A stretch of 13,847 nt of DNA from Desulfobacteraceae bacterium. Its GTDB lineage: Bacteria > Desulfobacterota > Syntrophobacteria > BM002. Numbering within the stretch: position 1 is the stretch's first letter; each line of letters begins with the position of its first letter. Location of the stretch: contig PPDG01000626.1 in assembly GCA_002899795.1 (NCBI GenBank), positions 1 through 13,847 on the forward strand, in the 5' to 3' direction. Made by a program: the position numbers and the translations under genes. This document shows, piece after piece, positions 1 through 6,832 of this stretch. Below the pieces are notes generated by a model, which did no database searches, was not told the DNA's origin, and was given only the letters and a program-made list of their open reading frames with translations.

Positions 1-155
1 CGATGGATGTAATCACTTGACGCTATAGCCTGGTTCGCCACTCGTTTCAATTCATAGGGGAACTTTCTAAAAACCTTACATGTTTCTTTGTAATATTCGA
101 CCGCGTCATTCCAGACTCTAAGCTTTTGGTACCCCCGGTTTCTGTTTTTCCTCAT
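1..155 (-). CDS. Four helix bundle protein (23S-IVP / S23 family), 5' part, cut by window edge
   Basis: From an ATG at 155, 51 codons stay open on the minus strand to the window edge, so only the N-terminal part is visible. The residues GYQKLRVW, then a tyrosine- and lysine-rich helix, then FRKFPYELKRVANQA match the usual start of the four helix bundle family (TIGR02436, related to proteins encoded in 23S rRNA intervening sequences). The molecular function of this family is not established. The start codon is preceded by GGGAA and, further up, GGAGTAATG, which belong to an octamer array at 163-194. It lies downstream of the RND pump gene, separated by about 97 bp, and no terminator is visible between them. 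It is a different branch from the copy at 3388-3750: here the family's LxVW N-terminal motif is present. Confidence 0.75.
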   Translation of the reverse strand, partial: MRKNRNRGYQKLRVWNDAVEYYKETCKVFRKFPYELKRVANQAIASSDYIH

Positions 156-162
156 TTCCCAT

Positions 163-194
163 TACTCCATCACTCCAATACTCCAGTACTCCAA
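163..194. repeat. Tandem octamer array, four units of TACTCCAN type
   Basis: Four consecutive 8-bp units read TACTCCAT, CACTCCAA, TACTCCAG and TACTCCAA on the plus strand. On the coding strand of the gene at 1-155 they read as repeated TTGGAGTA. They end about 8 bp upstream of its start codon, so the repeated GGAG may double as ribosome binding sequence. The units are degenerate, which suggests an old array or one spreading with small errors. Confidence 0.75.
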
Positions 195-252
195 AGAGAC
201 TTTGATCTTTAGGACGAACTTTGTCCCTGTCCCCTGCACAACCAACATTTAA

Positions 253-3200
253 CTACGGTGCTACTTTCTCTTCTGCTTTCACCTTGAAAAACATACTGTA
301 TAGCACCGGGACCAAAACCAGGGTCAGCAGGGTGCCGGCGGCAAGGCCGAAGCTGATCACTACCCCCATGGCAAAAAACATAGGGTCAGGCGGGATCATC
401 AGAGAGATCAGCCCGAGAATGGTCGTCAGCGTGGTCATGAGCACCGGTTTGAATCTGGTTAGGCAAGCGGTAAAGACCGCATCGTAAGGCTTTGCCCCTG
501 CATCGATTTCATTTTGAATCGAATCCAGCAGGACAATGGCATTGTTGATGATAATACCCGCCAGACTGAGAAAACCGAGAATAGCCATGAAGCCAAAAAA
601 GGCCCCGGTGAGCAGCAGTCCCGGCGCAGCCCCAATCAGCACCAGCGGAATGGTGATGAAAATTATCGCCGGCTTGGCGTAGGAGTTGAACTGCCAGACC
701 ATGAGCAAGATCATGGCTCCCAGGCAATGGGGAATGAATATTGCCAGGGCATTCTGTGCCTTGGCTGAATTCTCAGATTCTCCGCCCCACTCCCAAAAGT
801 GCCTGGGCGGCAGGTCCTCCATGATCTTATCCAGTGCAGGCGAGAGGGCCTCCTCGAGCTCTGCCGCCTGCAACCACAAGTGCTTGGCCTCCACGGTCAC
901 CGTAGGCAATAGATTGCGCCGATAGATCTGATTGTACATGACCTCAGTCCTGAGATCTGCTACCTGGGTGAGAGGCACGCTTTCGTTTCGTATCGAAGAA
1001 TACACCTCAACCGTTCGAAGCCGGTCAAGGGTCTTTCTTTCTGCCCCTACAGCCCGGAGCATCACAGGTATGGCCTTGTCCTCCTCCCGATAGTCCGTGA
1101 TGGGGCTGCCGCTAAAAAAGGCGTTCAGGCTATTGGCAATTTCCTCTGAAGTCACACCTGCCCTTCTCGCCCGGGGCTGATCGATGTCAACGAAAACCTT
1201 GGAGACCAGGTTTTCCCAGTCACTGTAAGTTCCCACTGTTCCCGGGATATCGCGAAGAGCCCCTTCCACCTGCTGACTTAGCTCGTATATCTTATCGTGA
1301 TCCGGCCCGGAAATACGCACTTCTATCAATCCTGTCTCATTTGCCCCCAGCCAAAACTTCTTTATACGGGGATAGACTTCGGGGAAATTCTGAGCAAGAT
1401 ACTCGCGGGTTCTGTCCATTGACGGGAAGATGGAATCAGCGTCTTTTGTTGTCACCAGAACAAAAGAAATATTAGGTGCCGGGGCTCGAGGACCAAATGT
1501 TTGAAAAAACCGTGGTCCACCGTATCCTACATAGGCAATGGTGCTGGTTACCTCCGGATTGGCCTTTTCGTCTTCGAGCCATTCGAGAAAACGAACCGCT
1601 GTCTGGTCCATGGAGTTGGAGCCGTAGCCGGCTGGAACATCTAAATAAATCATGTACTGATCCCGCTCAGAGTCGGGCATGAACTGCTTCCTCACCAGAC
1701 CCATGAGGGTGATGGACCCAAACATCAGCCCCGCCACCACGCCGAGGACAACAACCCGGTTGTTCAAAGCGAAAGTCAAAAGCCTCTTGTATATCTGATA
1801 CATGGGTTTTTGGTACTGCGCTTGTATTTCCTCTTCTGTAAGAGCCTTGGGCTTCAAGAACCAGTAGCAGTTGAGCGGGGTTACCATATTGGCAAGAACC
1901 CACGAGGTCAGGAGGGTGATGGCGATCACCGTGGCCATGGAGCTCAAATACTCTCCGGTGACGTTGGGAGCCATTGCCAAAGGTACAAATGCCAGGATCG
2001 TGGTCAGCGTTGAGGTAAGCAGCGGCAGGGCCAAGGTTTTGCCCGCATTGATGGCCGCATCCCTTCTTTCCTCACCTTCCAGCATGCGCCTCCCTACCTC
2101 CTCGGCCATAACGATGCCATTGTCCACCAAAAGCCCCAGGGATATGATCAGGGTGGCCAGGGTAATCCGGTGGAGCTCCAGACCCAAGACCCGCATCCAG
2201 ACAAGGGTAACGATCATGGTGAGGGGGACAATGGTCCCCACTATTAGACCTGTACGCAACCCCAAAAAAAGTATTACCACAGCAAGCACAGTAACCAAGG
2301 TCTGCACGAGGTTCATGGCCACGCCGTTGACCGACTCCGCTACATACTTCGCCTGATAGAAGGCAACGTCCACCTGATAACCGATGGGCAGCTGGTTTTG
2401 CCACTCATCCACTCTTTTTTCAACCCGGGGAGTGAAATCCAGGACATTCACCCCTGTCTCCATCTGTTCCACGGCAAGGATGATGGCGGGCTTCCCATCG
2501 TAGTAAACTTTCTGCGCCGGCGGATCGATGTAGGCTCGCTTCACCGTGGCAATATCTTTCAGGTAGGCAACCTGGTTGGATGAGGGTAGCCTGATGACAA
2601 CATTCTCGATGTCCTCCACGCTCTCGAAATTTCCCGAAGGCTCAACCACCAATTCCACCGCCCCGGTATCGACGGAGCCGCCCGGGAGAATTATATTCTG
2701 CTTCATGAGGGTCTGGGCAAGCTCGGTGGGGCTGAGTCCGTACTGTGCCAAGCGGGCATTGGATATCTCCAGAAATACCCTCTCACTCTGCACGCCATGA
2801 AGCCCCACCTTGCGAATGCCCGGGATGGTGTAGAAATCGTCTTGCATATCCCTGGCAACATCACGCATCTCGGCCATGGAAAAGCCTTCGGCTGTCAGAG
2901 CGACAAGGACCACGGACACATCGCCGAACTCGTCGTCAACAAAGGGGCCAATGGTTCCTTCCGGTAGCCCTGGCCTGACATCATCCATCTTGTTACGCAG
3001 GTCAGACCAGATTTGATCCATATCGAAAAAACTGTCGTACACCTTGACGTAGATGATGGAAACCCCGGTAGCGGACTTGACATCGTAGATATCCTCTACC
3101 TCGGGCATCTGGCGGATATATTCCTCCACCTGGCGGGTGATGAGATCCTCTACCCTGTCAGGGGACATGCCGGGGAAATAGGTAGTCACCACCGCATCCC

Positions 3201-3327
3201 GGATGGTAACAACAGCGTCCTCCTTGCTGGGGAAGTTCGTGAGCATGCCGAGGCCGGCAATGGCCAACAGGGCAACCAGAAGCATCACCAACCGTGAGTT
3301 ATTGAGCGAGAATCCGGTTAAATTCAT
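253..3327 (-). CDS. RND family efflux transporter, inner-membrane pump subunit (AcrB/HAE-type)
   Basis: The 1024-residue product has the usual length and architecture of hydrophobe/amphiphile efflux RND pumps: one N-terminal membrane helix (about residues 10-30), a large periplasmic loop, helices 2-6 (about 340-500), a second periplasmic loop and helices 8-12 (about 870-1010). It should expel small molecules from inner membrane or periplasm using proton motive force, with the adaptor at 3817-4947 and an outer-membrane channel not encoded here. In helix 4 the motif is GLLVDNGIV (D402, N403) and in helix 10 GIIINNAIV (N928), where AcrB has Asp407-Asp408 and Lys940. The start is supported by GGGAG six bases upstream. 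It is the distal gene of the adaptor-pump unit but is separated from the adaptor by a four-helix-bundle cassette. The substrate cannot be told from the sequence. Confidence 0.95.
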   Translation of the reverse strand: MNLTGFSLNNSRLVMLLVALLAIAGLGMLTNFPSKEDAVVTIRDAVVTTYFPGMSPDRVEDLITRQVEEYIRQMPEVEDIYDVKSATGVSIIYVKVYDSFFDMDQIWSDLRNKMDDVRPGLPEGTIGPFVDDEFGDVSVVLVALTAEGFSMAEMRDVARDMQDDFYTIPGIRKVGLHGVQSERVFLEISNARLAQYGLSPTELAQTLMKQNIILPGGSVDTGAVELVVEPSGNFESVEDIENVVIRLPSSNQVAYLKDIATVKRAYIDPPAQKVYYDGKPAIILAVEQMETGVNVLDFTPRVEKRVDEWQNQLPIGYQVDVAFYQAKYVAESVNGVAMNLVQTLVTVLAVVILFLGLRTGLIVGTIVPLTMIVTLVWMRVLGLELHRITLATLIISLGLLVDNGIVMAEEVGRRMLEGEERRDAAINAGKTLALPLLTSTLTTILAFVPLAMAPNVTGEYLSSMATVIAITLLTSWVLANMVTPLNCYWFLKPKALTEEEIQAQYQKPMYQIYKRLLTFALNNRVVVLGVVAGLMFGSITLMGLVRKQFMPDSERDQYMIYLDVPAGYGSNSMDQTAVRFLEWLEDEKANPEVTSTIAYVGYGGPRFFQTFGPRAPAPNISFVLVTTKDADSIFPSMDRTREYLAQNFPEVYPRIKKFWLGANETGLIEVRISGPDHDKIYELSQQVEGALRDIPGTVGTYSDWENLVSKVFVDIDQPRARRAGVTSEEIANSLNAFFSGSPITDYREEDKAIPVMLRAVGAERKTLDRLRTVEVYSSIRNESVPLTQVADLRTEVMYNQIYRRNLLPTVTVEAKHLWLQAAELEEALSPALDKIMEDLPPRHFWEWGGESENSAKAQNALAIFIPHCLGAMILLMVWQFNSYAKPAIIFITIPLVLIGAAPGLLLTGAFFGFMAILGFLSLAGIIINNAIVLLDSIQNEIDAGAKPYDAVFTACLTRFKPVLMTTLTTILGLISLMIPPDPMFFAMGVVISFGLAAGTLLTLVLVPVLYSMFFKVKAEEKVAP

Positions 3328-3338
3328 TCAAAACTCCC

Positions 3339-3378
3339 ATTGCGATTGCGGATTGCGGACTGCGGATTGCGGATTTGG
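3339..3378. repeat. Heptamer array ATTGCGG, downstream flank of the four-helix-bundle gene
   Basis: About five and a half 7-bp units with consensus ATTGCGG read left to right on the plus strand, with small variants (ACTGCGG, final ATTTGGA). The array abuts the GGGAG ribosome binding sequence of the RND pump gene on one side and ends about 10 bp from the stop codon of the four-helix-bundle gene on the other. It is in opposite orientation to the array at 3778-3812. Confidence 0.85.
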
Positions 3379-3387
3379 AATTGAACA

Positions 3388-3750
3388 CTATCTAGATTTC
3401 TTTTCTTGTCTTGCTGTTTTGATTGATAAAACCATTATTGCTATGATTTCATCACACTCCTCCATCAATAATTGAACTACATTCGTATCGCCAATTTCCA
3501 TCTCATCTATGATTTCTAGCCAAAAGAGGGTTTCGTCTGCCTCTTCCTCAACTATGCCCAATTTCGCAATAAATTCAGCTCTTGATCTCCCGCGGCAAGC
3601 TGCTCTATAGTTAGCTGCCACCGAGGTTCCTGAACTAAACAACTGATTGCCAATCAGTCTTCCTTCGCGATTGTTCGGCAGTACGCGGCAGAATTCAATG
3701 ACCCCCTTGGCAAACTCCTTTGTCCTCCTCTTCAGCGCATGCGAATTCAT
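3388..3750 (-). CDS. Four helix bundle protein (23S-IVP / S23 family), complete
   Basis: This 120-residue protein matches the four helix bundle family (TIGR02436) in length and signature. Residues 39-56 give SSGTSVAANYRAACRGRS, close to the family motif SGTSVGANYREAxRAxS, and residues 69-80 give EEADETLFWLEI. Members form small all-helical bundles. They occur in 23S rRNA intervening sequences and as stand-alone genes, and their role is not settled. The ATG at 3750 follows an AGGGGG sequence. The gene lies between the RND adaptor and pump genes, on the same strand, and is bracketed by heptamer arrays. Such a gene is not a normal efflux component, so it looks like an inserted cassette. Relation to the Avd protein of diversity-generating retroelements is only structural: no reverse transcriptase is present. 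Confidence 0.9.
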   Translation of the reverse strand: MNSHALKRRTKEFAKGVIEFCRVLPNNREGRLIGNQLFSSGTSVAANYRAACRGRSRAEFIAKLGIVEEEADETLFWLEIIDEMEIGDTNVVQLLMEECDEIIAIMVLSIKTARQEKKSR

Positions 3751-3777
3751 GGTGCCCCCTTTTCATCATCATGTAAC

Positions 3778-3812
3778 CCTCAATCCGCATTCCGAAATCC
3801 GCAATCCGAAAT
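3778..3812. repeat. Heptamer array, upstream flank of the four-helix-bundle gene
   Basis: Five exact-length 7-bp units lie end to end. Read on the minus strand they are ATTTCGG, ATTGCGG, ATTTCGG, AATGCGG and ATTGAGG. The array starts 4 bp after the adaptor stop codon (3817-3819) and ends 27 bp before the four-helix-bundle start. It is an inverted counterpart of the array at 3339-3378, so on the minus-strand transcript the two could pair with about one mismatch per unit. Confidence 0.85.
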
Positions 3813-3816
3813 GCAA

Positions 3817-4947
3817 TTACTTTTCTTCCTTCATCAAGTTCACTTTCTGTCCGTCGTTCAAGAACGCGGCACCGGCAGTAGCTATGATGTCGCCAGCCTT
3901 GAGAGTACCAGGCTCAACGATTACGTCGTTTTCGCGAAGATTCAATGTCTTTATTTGAGTTTTTTTGACAGTGGAGCTCTTTTCATCATAAACGAAAACA
4001 AAGTGTGTTTTCTTTGCTCCCACAAGAAACGCTGTCAAAGGGACTAGCAGACCAGTGTATACGGGTTCACCTTTTTCGGACTCCGGGATAAACTCGAAGG
4101 CAACTTCCACTGACATACCTGACCTGAGCGCTGGAAACTGCTCCTGCAGCTGCACGGTCACCGGGAAGGTAGTGGCAGCTCGTGATCTTGCCCCTACCTC
4201 GGTGATCACTCCAGGCACCCTACGGTTTTTCAGGCCAGGAAAGACAACATCGGCCTCCTCACCAACGGTCAGATTGATAACAACCGTCTCGGGCACTTCA
4301 GTGCTGACCTCGAAGCCAGACTCCTCTCCATCCAAGCCGAAAACGGCTCTGCCGCTTGGAACCTCGACGAAGGGCTCTATCTCTTTCACAGAGATTGTTC
4401 CGTTAAATGGAGCTGTGAGCCGGGTTTTTCGCAGATCACGACGTGCCAGCCCCAACTGGGCTTCTGCTGCCTTTACCTGGCTCGTGGCGCTGTCGAAGCT
4501 GGCCCTGGCCTCATCCAGTTCGGCCTTGCTGGCATTGTTGGACTCGTAGAGGGCAACATAGCGTTCGTAGTTGGCTCGCCTCTCCACCACGTTTGCCTGC
4601 GCTTTTGATAGTTCCGCTTCCGCGTCTCTAACTCCGAGCACGAAAGGTTGTTGATCCAGCTCAGCCAACACCTGGCCTTTCTTGACCTGGTCGCCCAGCC
4701 TTACTTTGACCGTCTCAACCGTCCCACCCACGGCAAAACTGAGAGCTGTCTGGTCCACAGGTTTGGTGGTGCCTGAGATCATCCTTACCTGCAAGGTTGA
4801 GGTCTCGGCCACTTTGATCCACCTGATCGAGCGGATGACCTCCGGCGGCTTTTCCTCCTTGCCGCAGCCAAAGGCTGCCAGGATCGGAACAAGCAAGCAG
4901 AGGGTGAAAGCGAGAAATTTGCTCCTGCCGGAAATAGAATGAAACAT
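3817..4947 (-). CDS. RND efflux periplasmic adaptor (membrane fusion protein), probable lipoprotein
   Basis: The 376-residue product is an HlyD/AcrA-type membrane fusion protein that would link the RND pump to an outer-membrane channel. It begins with a basic stretch, a hydrophobic signal segment (about residues 11-27) and a cysteine at 28 in the context LAAFGC, a loose lipobox, so lipid anchoring is likely but not certain. A first lipoyl half lies at about 68-100 (VGGTVETVKVRLGDQVKKGQVLAELD), a coiled-coil hairpin at about 106-172 rich in Ala, Glu and Arg, then the second lipoyl half (LTAPFNGTIS, 177-186) and beta-barrel domains. The start was set at ATG 4947 because a perfect GGAGGTGA lies 5-7 bases upstream; an in-frame TTG directly before it (4950) is too close to that site. 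The pump gene follows 490 bp downstream, after the four-helix-bundle cassette. Confidence 0.93.
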   Translation of the reverse strand: MFHSISGRSKFLAFTLCLLVPILAAFGCGKEEKPPEVIRSIRWIKVAETSTLQVRMISGTTKPVDQTALSFAVGGTVETVKVRLGDQVKKGQVLAELDQQPFVLGVRDAEAELSKAQANVVERRANYERYVALYESNNASKAELDEARASFDSATSQVKAAEAQLGLARRDLRKTRLTAPFNGTISVKEIEPFVEVPSGRAVFGLDGEESGFEVSTEVPETVVINLTVGEEADVVFPGLKNRRVPGVITEVGARSRAATTFPVTVQLQEQFPALRSGMSVEVAFEFIPESEKGEPVYTGLLVPLTAFLVGAKKTHFVFVYDEKSSTVKKTQIKTLNLRENDVIVEPGTLKAGDIIATAGAAFLNDGQKVNLMKEEK

Positions 4948-4951
4948 CAAA

Positions 4952-4959
4952 TCACCTCC
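4952..4959 (-). promoter_or_regulatory. Strong ribosome binding site of the RND adaptor
   Basis: GGAGGTGA on the minus strand is fully complementary to the 16S rRNA 3' end. Its spacing favours the ATG at 4947 over the adjacent TTG at 4950. Confidence 0.8.
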
Positions 4960-5017
4960 AGGGTATCGAAAGGCGGGCTGAACTCCGCGTAACCTATTGC
5001 TTGATCTGATTGATTGG

Positions 5018-5048
5018 ATAAGATCACAAGGATACTCTTCTGTGTCAA
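5018..5048 (-). promoter_or_regulatory. Possible sigma-70 promoter of the adaptor/pump unit
   Basis: On the minus strand a perfect TTGACA (5043-5048) is followed after 19 bp by TCTTAT (5018-5023), about 70 bp upstream of the adaptor start. The -10 match is weak and the spacer is long, so only the -35 is convincing. The 142-bp gap to the preceding GH13 gene leaves room for an independent promoter, and no clear intrinsic terminator is seen in it. Confidence 0.35.
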
Positions 5049-5092
5049 GTCTTTTGCATTTTACTCGAATCCCGGGAGAAGTAAATAGAGTA

Positions 5093-6778
5093 CTAACTCA
5101 ACCACACGTATTGATAAGGTCTCAAGGTGAAGGAATCAGTTTTGAATTTCTCTCCCGAAATTAAATCTTCCATCTGTTCTGGAACGTCATGGCCCGACAA
5201 AGAAAGGGGAACTTCCTTTGAGGAAACATTGGTCAGGGCATAGATCATTTGCTCTTCGCTATACCTTTTTATACCGAACACCTTTGGATCAATTTCTAGT
5301 ATCTCGAAATCAGCGTTGGGGTGAAAAGCCTGCTGTTTTTTTCTGATCTTGATCAAGTCAATGTACGAGTAGAAAATTCTGGAGCGAAAAGACCCAGGAT
5401 TTTTCAGGTCAGACATAAGGTTTTCCACCTCAAGTTTTGCCCGGTTTATGGTTCTGGCTCTTCCTGTTTGCTTTACCCCCTCCAGCCAGTTGCGTGAACC
5501 TACCAGGCTGTGAATATATGTGGCCGGTACTCCGGGAAGCACATATTGTATTGCCTGTGAAGCGAGAAACTTCTCTGCCTGAGTCGATTCACTGTCGGCT
5601 AAAATAGCGTCAACATAGGTGATGTTAAGCTCATAGGGGCTGTCTGAGCCATCCGGATTTCGCTTGTACGAAACCTGTCCGCCATTGGCTTTCACCACTT
5701 CAGCGAGCGCATCGATCTCCTCTGGCGGCAATATGCCTTCCAGCGGGCGCACACCAATACCATCGTGGGATGCTGTAAAGTTGAAAAAGGTGTTACTGGC
5801 AGATTCTAAATGGAGACCCTTGGCCCAGTTAGTCAGAACCGTACCGTCTTCTTTGAGGAAGGAATAGAACAGCAGCGGCGGCAGAGTAAAGTTGTAAACC
5901 ATCTGCGCCTCATCTTTGCCGTCTCCAAAGTAGCTGATGTTCTCCTGGTGGGGTACATTGGTTTCCGTAATAATGATGACATCCGGGGCCACCAGATCCA
6001 ATATACTCCGGAAGAGTTTAACCATGTCGTGGGTCTCACTCAAATGGATACAAGTGGTGCCGATTTCTTTCCACAGGTAAGCGATTGCATCAAGTCTCAA
6101 GATAGTAGCTCCCTTTTGAGCATATAAAAGGAGTACTTCTATCATCTTTTCAAGCACATCTAAACTTCTGAAATTGAAATCAATCTGATCGGCACTAAAG
6201 GTTGTCCACAAATGGACGGTGCTGCCGTCGTGCTTCTTGTATTCACTCAAAAGCGGCAATGACCTGGGACGGGTAACCATAGACAGATCGGTGGAAGGAT
6301 CCACTTCCATGGCAAAATCCACATAGCCTTCTTTGCCTGCCAGGTAATTTTCAAACCATTCACCCTTCGAAGAAAAATGGTTGACCACATAATCGAACAT
6401 GAGCTGAAAATCGCGGCCGATGGCGACCACTTCCTCCCAAGATCCCAGTTCCGGATTGATGCTGGAGAAATCCATGACCGAGAAGCCATCGTCTGAAGAC
6501 CAGGGGAAAAAGGGTAAAAAATGTACGGTGGAGATTGCATCCTTTAGATAGGTTTTGGCAAAATCATGAAGCGTGACCAGAGGGATCTGCCCCTCTCCCA
6601 GAAGAGAGTCACCATAGGTTATCAACACCACATCTTCTTGGGAGAAATAGCCCTCCTTGTCGCTCTTCTTGACGGAAAATCTCTCAATCAAGGGCATAAT
6701 TCTTTCAAGGGCCAACTCCCCTTCCCTGTCGCCGTAGATTTTTTTCAAAAACCGTTTGACTTCAGCAAAGTTACCCAT
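5093..6778 (-). CDS. GH13_18 sugar phosphorylase (sucrose phosphorylase-like, possibly glucosylglycerate phosphorylase)
   Basis: The 561-residue protein is an alpha-amylase-fold enzyme of GH13 subfamily 18, whose members reversibly phosphorolyse alpha-glucosides to glucose 1-phosphate. Region I is DYVVNH (129-134). The nucleophile is D230 in ILRLDAIAY, the acid/base E272 in IIITETNVPH, and the transition-state Asp D339 in TASHDGIG. The surrounding segments (LWKEIGTTCIHL, ENISYFGDG, RPLEGILP, SPYELNITY) resemble, from memory, YcjM-type enzymes shown to be glucosylglycerate phosphorylases more than true sucrose phosphorylases. Substrate is therefore inferred. It has no signal peptide and should be cytoplasmic. 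The ATG at 6778 has GGGAG seven bases upstream. It lies 54 bp after the GT4 gene and is probably co-transcribed with it. Confidence 0.88.
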   Translation of the reverse strand: MGNFAEVKRFLKKIYGDREGELALERIMPLIERFSVKKSDKEGYFSQEDVVLITYGDSLLGEGQIPLVTLHDFAKTYLKDAISTVHFLPFFPWSSDDGFSVMDFSSINPELGSWEEVVAIGRDFQLMFDYVVNHFSSKGEWFENYLAGKEGYVDFAMEVDPSTDLSMVTRPRSLPLLSEYKKHDGSTVHLWTTFSADQIDFNFRSLDVLEKMIEVLLLYAQKGATILRLDAIAYLWKEIGTTCIHLSETHDMVKLFRSILDLVAPDVIIITETNVPHQENISYFGDGKDEAQMVYNFTLPPLLFYSFLKEDGTVLTNWAKGLHLESASNTFFNFTASHDGIGVRPLEGILPPEEIDALAEVVKANGGQVSYKRNPDGSDSPYELNITYVDAILADSESTQAEKFLASQAIQYVLPGVPATYIHSLVGSRNWLEGVKQTGRARTINRAKLEVENLMSDLKNPGSFRSRIFYSYIDLIKIRKKQQAFHPNADFEILEIDPKVFGIKRYSEEQMIYALTNVSSKEVPLSLSGHDVPEQMEDLISGEKFKTDSFTLRPYQYVWLS

Positions 6779-6832
6779 TCTTAAGCTCCCATTTCAGGTT
6801 CCTGACTGCAGAGCAAATGTGCCTTGTGTGTG

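Noticed and set aside
187..252. Intrinsic terminator after the RND pump gene.
   Set aside because: Only a 4-bp GGAC/GTCC stem is visible and no run of T follows it.
1871..2356. 161-codon open frame on the plus strand inside the RND pump gene.
   Set aside because: Antisense shadow of a conserved gene, with low-complexity Ser/Thr/Arg-rich composition.
3339..3378. CRISPR array.
   Set aside because: Units are 7 bp with no spacers, so this is a plain short tandem repeat.
3388..3750. Avd protein of a diversity-generating retroelement.
   Set aside because: Only the four-helix fold is shared. No reverse transcriptase, template repeat or variable repeat is in the window.
4055..4549. 164-codon open frame on the plus strand opposite the adaptor gene.
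   Set aside because: Antisense shadow with Ser/Ala-rich composition and no recognisable domain.
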